In this document: positions 57,601-64,000 of the stretch, piece by piece
Layout of the letters: each line of letters begins with the position of its first letter
How positions within the stretch are numbered: position 1 is the first letter of the stretch
NCBI GenBank assembly: GCA_963556495.2
Contig: OY747716.1
Location: forward strand, 49,217,318 to 49,281,317
Origin: Valencia hispanica
Taxonomy: Eukaryota > Chordata > Actinopteri > Cyprinodontiformes > Valenciidae
Length of the DNA stretch: 64,000 bases
Reading direction: 5' to 3'
The notes under the pieces: generated by a model
The model's input: the letters and a program-made list of their open reading frames with translations, nothing else
Databases searched by the model: none
Told to the model about the DNA's origin: nothing
Program-made: the position numbers and the translations under genes

Positions 57601-60600
57601 CGTCTCTCTGTGTTTAACACCGTCTCTCTGTGTTTAACCACGTCTCTCTGTGTTTAACACTGTCTCTGTGTTTAACACTTTCTTTCTGTGTTTAACACCG
57701 TCTCTCTGTGTTTAACACCGTTTCTCTGTGTTTAACACCATCTCACTGTGTTTAACCACGTCTCTCTGTGTTTAACACCGTCTCTCTGTGTTTAACCACG
57801 TCTCTCTGTGTTTAACACCGTCTCTCTGTGTTTAACACCGTCTCTCTGTGTTTAACACCGTCTCTCTGTGTTTAACACCGTCTTTCTGTGTTTAACCACG
57901 TCTCTCTGTGTTTAACACTGTCTCTATGTTTAACACCTTCTTTCTGTGTTTAACACCGTCTCTCTGTGTTTAACACCGTTTCTCTGTGTTTAACACCATC
58001 TCACTGTGTTTAACCACGTCTCTCTATGTTTAACCACGTCTCTCTGTGTTTAACACCGTCTCTCTGTGTTTAACCACGTCTCTCTGTGTTTAACCACGTC
58101 TCTCTGTGTTTAACACCGTCTCTCTGTGTTTAACACCGTCTCTCTGTGTTTAACACCGTCTCTCTGTGTTTAACACCGTCTCTCTGTGTTTAACACCGTC
58201 TTTCTGTGTTTAACCACGTCTCTCTGTGTTTAACACCGTCTCTCTGTGTTTAACACCGTCTTTCTGTGTTTAACCACGTCTCTCTGTGTTTAACACTGTC
58301 TCTATGTTTAACACCTTCTTTCTATGTTTAACACCGTCTCTCTGTGTTTAACACCGTCTCTCTGTGTTTAACCACGTCTCTCTGTGTTTAACACTGTCTC
58401 TGTGTTTAACACTTTCTTTCTGTGTTTAACACCGTCTCTCTGTGTTTAACACCGTCTCTCTGTGTTTAACACCGTCTCTCTGTGTTTAACACCGTCTCTC
58501 TGTGTTTAACACCGTCTCTCTGTGTTTAACCACGTCTCTCTGTGTTTAACCACGTCTCTCTGTGTTTAACACCGTCTCTGTGTTTAACACCGTCTCTCTG
58601 TGTTTAACACCGTCTTTCTGTGTTTAACACCGTCTTTCTGTGTTTAACACCGTCTCTCTGTGTTTAACCACGTCTCTCTGTGTTTAACCACGTCTCTCTG
58701 TGTTTAACACCGTCTTTCTGTGTTTAACCACGTCTCTCTGTGTTTAACCACGTCTCTCTGTGTTTAACACCGTCTCTCTGTGTTTAACACCGTCTCTGTG
58801 TTTAACACCATCTCACTGTGTTTAACACCGTCTTTCTGTGTTTAACACCGTCTCTCTGTGTTTAACACCGTCTCTCTGTGTTTAACACCGTCTCTCTGTG
58901 TTTAACACCGTCTTTCTGTGTTTAACCACGTCTCTCTGTGTTTAACCACGTCTCTCTGTGTTTAACACCGTCTCTCTGTGTTTAACCACGTCTCTCTGTG
59001 TTTAACACCGTCTCTCTGTGTTTAACCACGTCTCTCTGTGTTTAACACCATCTCACTGTGTTTAACCACGTCTCTCTGTGTTTAACACCGTCTCTCTGTG
59101 TTAAACACCGTCTCTCTGTGTTTAACACCGTCTCTCTGTGTTTAACCACGTCTCTCTGTGTTTAACACTGTCTCTGTGTTTAACACCTTCTTTCTGTGTT
59201 TAACACCGTCTCTCTGTGTTTAACACCGTTTCTCTGTGTTTAACACCATCTCACTGTGTTTAACCACGTCTCTCTGTGTTTAACACCGTCTCTCTGTGTT
59301 TAACCACGTCTCTCTGTGTTTAACACCGTCTCTCTGTGTTTAACCACGTCTCTCTGTGTTTAACACCGTCTCTCTGTGTTTAACACCGTCTTTCTGTGTT
59401 TAACCACGTCTCTCTGTGTTTAACACCGTCTCTCTGTGTTTAACACCGTCTCGCTGTGTTTAACACCGTCTCTCTGTGTTTAACACCGTCTCTCTGTGTT
59501 TAACCACGTCTCTCTGTGTTTAACACTGTCTCTGTGTTTAACACCTTCTTTCTGTGTTTAACACCGTCTCTCTGTGTTTAACACCGTTTCTCTGTGTTTA
59601 ACACCATCTCACTGTGTTTAACCACGTCTCTCTGTGTTTAACACCGTCTCTCTGTGTTTAACCACGTATCTCTGTGTTTAACACCGTCTCTCTGTGTTTA
59701 ACCACGTCTCTCTGTGTTTAACCACGTCTCTCTGTGTTTAACACTGTCTCTGTGTTTAACACCTTCTTTCTGTGTTTAACCACGTCTCTCTGTGTTTAAC
59801 ACCGTCTCTCTGTGTTTAACCACGTCTCTCTGTGTTTAACACCGTCTCTCTGTGTTTAACACCGTCTCTCTGTGTTTAACCACGTCTCTCTGTGTTTAAC
59901 ACTTTCTCTCTGTGTTTAGCACCGTCTATCTGTGTTTAACACCGCCTCTCTGTGGTTAACACCGTCTCTCTGTGTTTAACACCGTCTTTCTGTGTTTAAC
60001 ACCGTCTCTCTGTGTTTAAAACCGTCCTTCTGTGTTTAACACCGTCTTTCTGTGTTTAACGATCGTCTCTCTGTGTTTAAGCACGTCTCTCTGTGTTTAA
60101 CGACCGTCTCTCTGTGTTTAACACCGTCTCTCTGTATTTAATGACCGTCTCTCTGTGTTTAACACCGTCTCTCTGTTTAAAACCCTCTCTCTGTGTGTAA
60201 CGACCGTCTCTCTGTGTTTAACACCGTCTTTCTGTGTTTAACCACGTCTCTCTGTGTTTAACCACGTCTCTCTGTGTTTAACACCGTCTCTCTGTGTTTA
60301 ACACCGTCTCTCTGTGTTTAACCACGTCTCTCTGTGTTTAACACTGTCTCTCTGTGTTTAACCACGTCTCTCTGTGTTTAACACCATCTCACTGTGTTTA
60401 ACCACGTCTCTCTGTGTTTAACACCGTCTCTCTGTGTTAAACACCGTCTCTCTGTGTTTAACACCGTCTCTCTGTGTTTAACCACGTCTCTCTGTGTTTA
60501 ACACTGTCTCTGTGTTTAACACTTTCTTTCTGTGTTTAACACCGTCTCTCTGTGTTTAACACCGTTTCTCTGTGTTTAACACCATCTCACTGTGTTTAAC

Positions 60601-63600
60601 CACGTCTCTCTGTGTTTAACACCGTCTCTCTGTGTTTAACCACGTCTCTCTGTGTTTAACACCGTCTCTCTGTGTTTAACCACGTCTCTCTGTGTTTAAC
60701 ACCGTCTCTCTGTGTTTAACACCGTCTTTCTGTGTTTAACCACGTCTCTCTGTGTTTAACACCGTCTCTCTGTGTTTAACACCGTCTCGCTGTGTTTAAC
60801 ACCATCTCTCTGTGTTTAACACAGTCTTTCTGTGTTTAACCACGTCTCTCTGTGTTTAACACTGTCTCTATGTTTAACACCTTCTTTCTGTGTTTAACAC
60901 CGTCTCTCTGTGTTTAACACCGTTTCTCTGTGTTTAACACCATCTCACTGTGTTTAACCACGTCTCTCTATGTTTAACCACGTCTCTCTGTGTTTAACAC
61001 TGTCTCTGTGTTTAACACCTTCTTTCTGTGTTTAACACCGTCTCTCTGTGTTTAACACCGTTTCTCTGTGTTTAACACCATCTCACTGTGTTTAACCATG
61101 TCTCTCTGTGTTTAACACCGTCTCTCTGTGTTTAACCACGTCTCTCTGTGTTTAACCACGTCTCTCTGTGTTTAACACCGTCTCTCTGTGTATAACACTG
61201 TCTCTGTGTTTAACCACGTCTCTCTGTGTTTAACACCGTCTCTGTGTTTAACACTTTCTCTCTGTGTTTAGCACCGTCTATCTGTGTTTAACACCGTCTC
61301 TCTGTGGTTAACACCGTCTCTCTGTGTTTAACACCGTCTTTCTGTGTTTAACACCGTCTCTCTGTGTTTAAAACCGTCCTTCTGTGTTTAACACCGTCTT
61401 TCTGTGTTTAACGATCGTCTCTCTGTGTTTAACCCCGTCTCTCTGTGTTTAAAACCGTCCTTCTGTGTTTAACACCGTCTCTCTGTGTTTAACGACCGTC
61501 TCTCTGTGTTTAACACTGTCTCTCTGTATTTAATGACCGTCTCTCTGTGTTTAACACCGTCTCTCTGTTTAAAACCCTCTCTCTGTGTGTAACGACCGTC
61601 TCTCTGTGTTTAACACCGTCTTTCTGTGTTTAACCACGTCTCTCTGTGTTTAACCACGTCTCTCTGTGTTTAACACCGTCTCTCTGTGTTTAACACCGTC
61701 TCTCTGTGTTTAACCACGTCTCTCTGTGTTTAACACCGTCTCTCTGTGTTTAACCACGTCTCTCTGTGTTTAACACCATCTCACTGTGTTTAACCACGTC
61801 TCTCTGTGTTTAACACCGTCTCTCTGTGTTAAACACCGTCTCTCTGTGTTTAACACCGTCTCTCTGTGTTTAACCACGTCTCTCTGTGTTTAACCACGTC
61901 TCTCTGTGTTTAACACTGTCTCTGTGTTTAACACTTTCTTTCTGTGTTTAATACCGTCTCTCTGTGTTTAACACTGTTTCTCTGTGTTTAACACCATCTC
62001 ACTGTGTTTAACCACGTCTCTCTGTGTTTAACACCGTCTTTCTGTGTTTAACCACGTCTCTCTGTGTTTAACACCGTCTCTCTGTGTTTAACCACGTCTC
62101 TCTGTGTTTAACACCGTCTTTCTGTGTTTAACCACGTCTCTCTGTGTTTAACACCGTCTCTCTGTGTTTAACACCGTCTCGCTGTGTTTAACACCGTCTC
62201 TCTGTGTTTAACACCGTCTTTCTGTGTTTAACCACGTCTCTCTGTGTTTAACACTGTCTCTGTGTTTAACACCTTCTTTCTGTGTTTAACACCGTCTCTC
62301 TGTGTTTAACACCGTTTCTCTGTGTTTAACACCATCTCACTGTGTTTAACCACGTCTCTCTGTGTTTAACCACGTCTCTCTGTGTTTAACACTGTCTCTG
62401 TGTTTAACACCTTCTTTCTGTGTTTAACACCGTCTCTCTGTGTTTAACACCGTGTGTTTAACACCGTCTCTCTGTGTTTAACACCATCTCTCTGTGTTTA
62501 ACACCTCTCCTGTGTTACCTCTGTGTTTAACCACGTATCTCTGTGTTTAACACCGTCTCTCTGTGTTTAACCACGTCTCTCTGTGTTTAACCACGTCTCT
62601 CTGTGTTTAACACTGTCTCTGTGTTTAACACCTTCTTTCTGTGTTTAACACCGTCTCTCTGTGTTTAACACCGTTTCTCTGTGTTTAACACCATCTCACT
62701 GTGTTTAACCACGTCTCTCTGTGTTTAACACCGTCTCTCTGTGTTTAACACCGTCTCTCTGTGTTTAACCACGTCTCTCTGTGTTTAACACCGTCTCTCT
62801 GTGTTTAACCACGTCTCTCTGTGTTTAACACCGTCTCTCTGTGTTTAACACCGTCTCTCTGTGTTTAACACCGTCTCTCTGTGTTTAACACCGTCTCTCT
62901 GTGTTTAACACCGTCTCTCTGTGTTTAACACCGTCTCTCTGTGTTTAACACCGTCTTTCTGTGTTTAATCACGTCTCTCTGTGTTTAACACCGTCTCTCT
63001 GTGTTTAACACCGTCTCTCTGTGTTTAACACCGTCTCTCTGTGTTTAACCACGTCTCTCTGTGTTTAACACTGTCTCTCTGTGTTTAACACCGTCTCTGT
63101 GTTTAACCACGTCTCTCTGTGTTTAACTACGTCTCTCTGTGTTTAACACCGTCTCTCTGTGTTTAACCACGTCTCTCTGTGTTTAACACCGTCTCTCTGT
63201 GTTTAACACTGTCTCTGTGTTTAACCACGTCTATCTGTGTTTAACACCGTCTCTCTGTGGTTAACACCGTCTCTCTGTGTTTAACACCGTCTTTCTGTGT
63301 TTAACACCGTCTCTCTGTGTTTAAAACCGTCCTTCTGTGTTTAACACCGTCTTTCTGTGTTTAACGATCGTCTCTCTGTGTTTAACACTGTCTCTCTGTA
63401 TTTAATGACCGTCTCTCTGTGTTTAACACCGTCTCTCTGTTTAAAACCCTCTCTCTGTGTTTAACGACCGTCTCTCTATGTTTAACACCATCTCTCTGTA
63501 TTTAATGACCGTCTCTCTGTGTTTAACACCCTCTCTCTGTTTAAAACCCTCTCTCTGTGTTTAACGACCGTCTCTCTATGTTTAACACTGTCTCTCTGTG

Positions 63601-64000
63601 TTTAACGACCGTCTCTTTTTGTTCAATGACGTCTCTCTGTGTTTAAAACCGTCCTTCTGTGTTTAACACCGTCTTTCTGTGTTTAACGATCGTCTCTCTG
63701 TGTTTAACACTGTCTCTCTGTATTTAATGACCGTCTCTCTGTGTTTAACACCGTCTCTCTGTTTAAAACCCTCTCTCTGTGTTTAACGACCGTCTCTCTA
63801 TGTTTAACACCATCTCTCTGTATTTAATGACCGTCTCTCTGTGTTTAACACCCTCTCTCTGTTTAAAACCCTCTCTCTGTGTTTAACGACCGTCTCTCTA
63901 TGTTTAACACTGTCTCTCTGTGTTTAACGACCGTCTCTTTTTGTTCAATGACGTCTCTCTGTGTTTAACACCGTCTCTCTGTGTTTAACACCGTCTCTCT
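54631..64000. repeat. 20-bp satellite (CTGTGTTTAACACCGTCTCT), >9.3 kb, runs off the window
   Basis: About 465 units of 20 bases are present. The main variants are caccgtctctctgtgtttaa, ccacgtctctctgtgtttaa, caccgtctttctgtgtttaa and caccatctcactgtgtttaa, plus a shortened 18-base unit (cactgtctctgtgtttaa) usually followed by caccttctttctgtgtttaa. Marker blocks recur: 'gtttagcaccgtctatctgt' at about 57070, 59915 and 61267, and a 322-base block near 63363 recurs at 63685. This shows higher-order copying. No coding function is likely. Confidence 0.96.

Overview
The window comes from a vertebrate genome, almost certainly a ray-finned (teleost) fish. The evidence is GT-AG split exons of a vertebrate receptor gene, fish-type L2 and RTE-like LINE fragments, a Tc1-like and a hAT-like DNA transposon, a tRNA-like SINE, and very abundant CA/TG microsatellites and minisatellites. 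I cannot name the species. The dense GGTTCTG/CAGAACC content may point to an acanthomorph, but that is only a guess.

Only one host gene is visible. It runs on the minus strand and is a type IIB receptor protein tyrosine phosphatase, best matched to PTPRM (PTP-mu). Seven exons can be placed at base level: 27862-27978, 11410-11577, 5814-5923 and 3777-3855 (MAM domain), 2892-3007 and 2638-2812 (Ig domain), and 1088-1200 (start of the first fibronectin III repeat). All have GT-AG borders and compatible phases, and together they give 292 uninterrupted codons. The signal-peptide exon should lie beyond position 64000. The rest of the gene (FN3 repeats, membrane span, two phosphatase domains) should lie before position 1.

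Layout: 1-12 kb holds six of the seven exons, with introns containing a SINE, LINE fragments, a broken Tc1 element and a 21-bp minisatellite. 12-28 kb is one intron with a 16-bp array containing inverted segments, a 9-bp array, a hAT-like element with its target duplication, a minus-strand LINE and a solo LTR. From 28 kb to the end is the intron upstream of the first visible exon. By my estimate about two thirds of it is tandem repeat: a 19-bp array at 30-36 kb, 15-bp at 36.2 kb, 19-bp at 37.3-39 kb, 22-bp at 40.4-42.2 kb, 19-bp at 45.7-48.2 kb, CA-rich blocks at 49.4-51 and 52.5-52.9 kb, 44-bp at 51.4 kb, and a 20-bp array of more than 9.3 kb that runs off the end.

The long open frames in the arrays (up to 853 codons) come from repeat units without stop codons and are not genes. 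No tRNA, rRNA, CRISPR or bacterial-type feature was seen. The most interesting points are an exon layout that looks split at two places compared with mammalian relatives, an intron apparently enlarged by insertion into its own minisatellite, the accumulation of unrelated arrays in one intron (three sharing a 19-bp period and an AGAACCT core), perfect inverted repeats at 19.8-20.1 kb and 48.6 kb, and a cluster of TAATCC sites at 53.7 kb.
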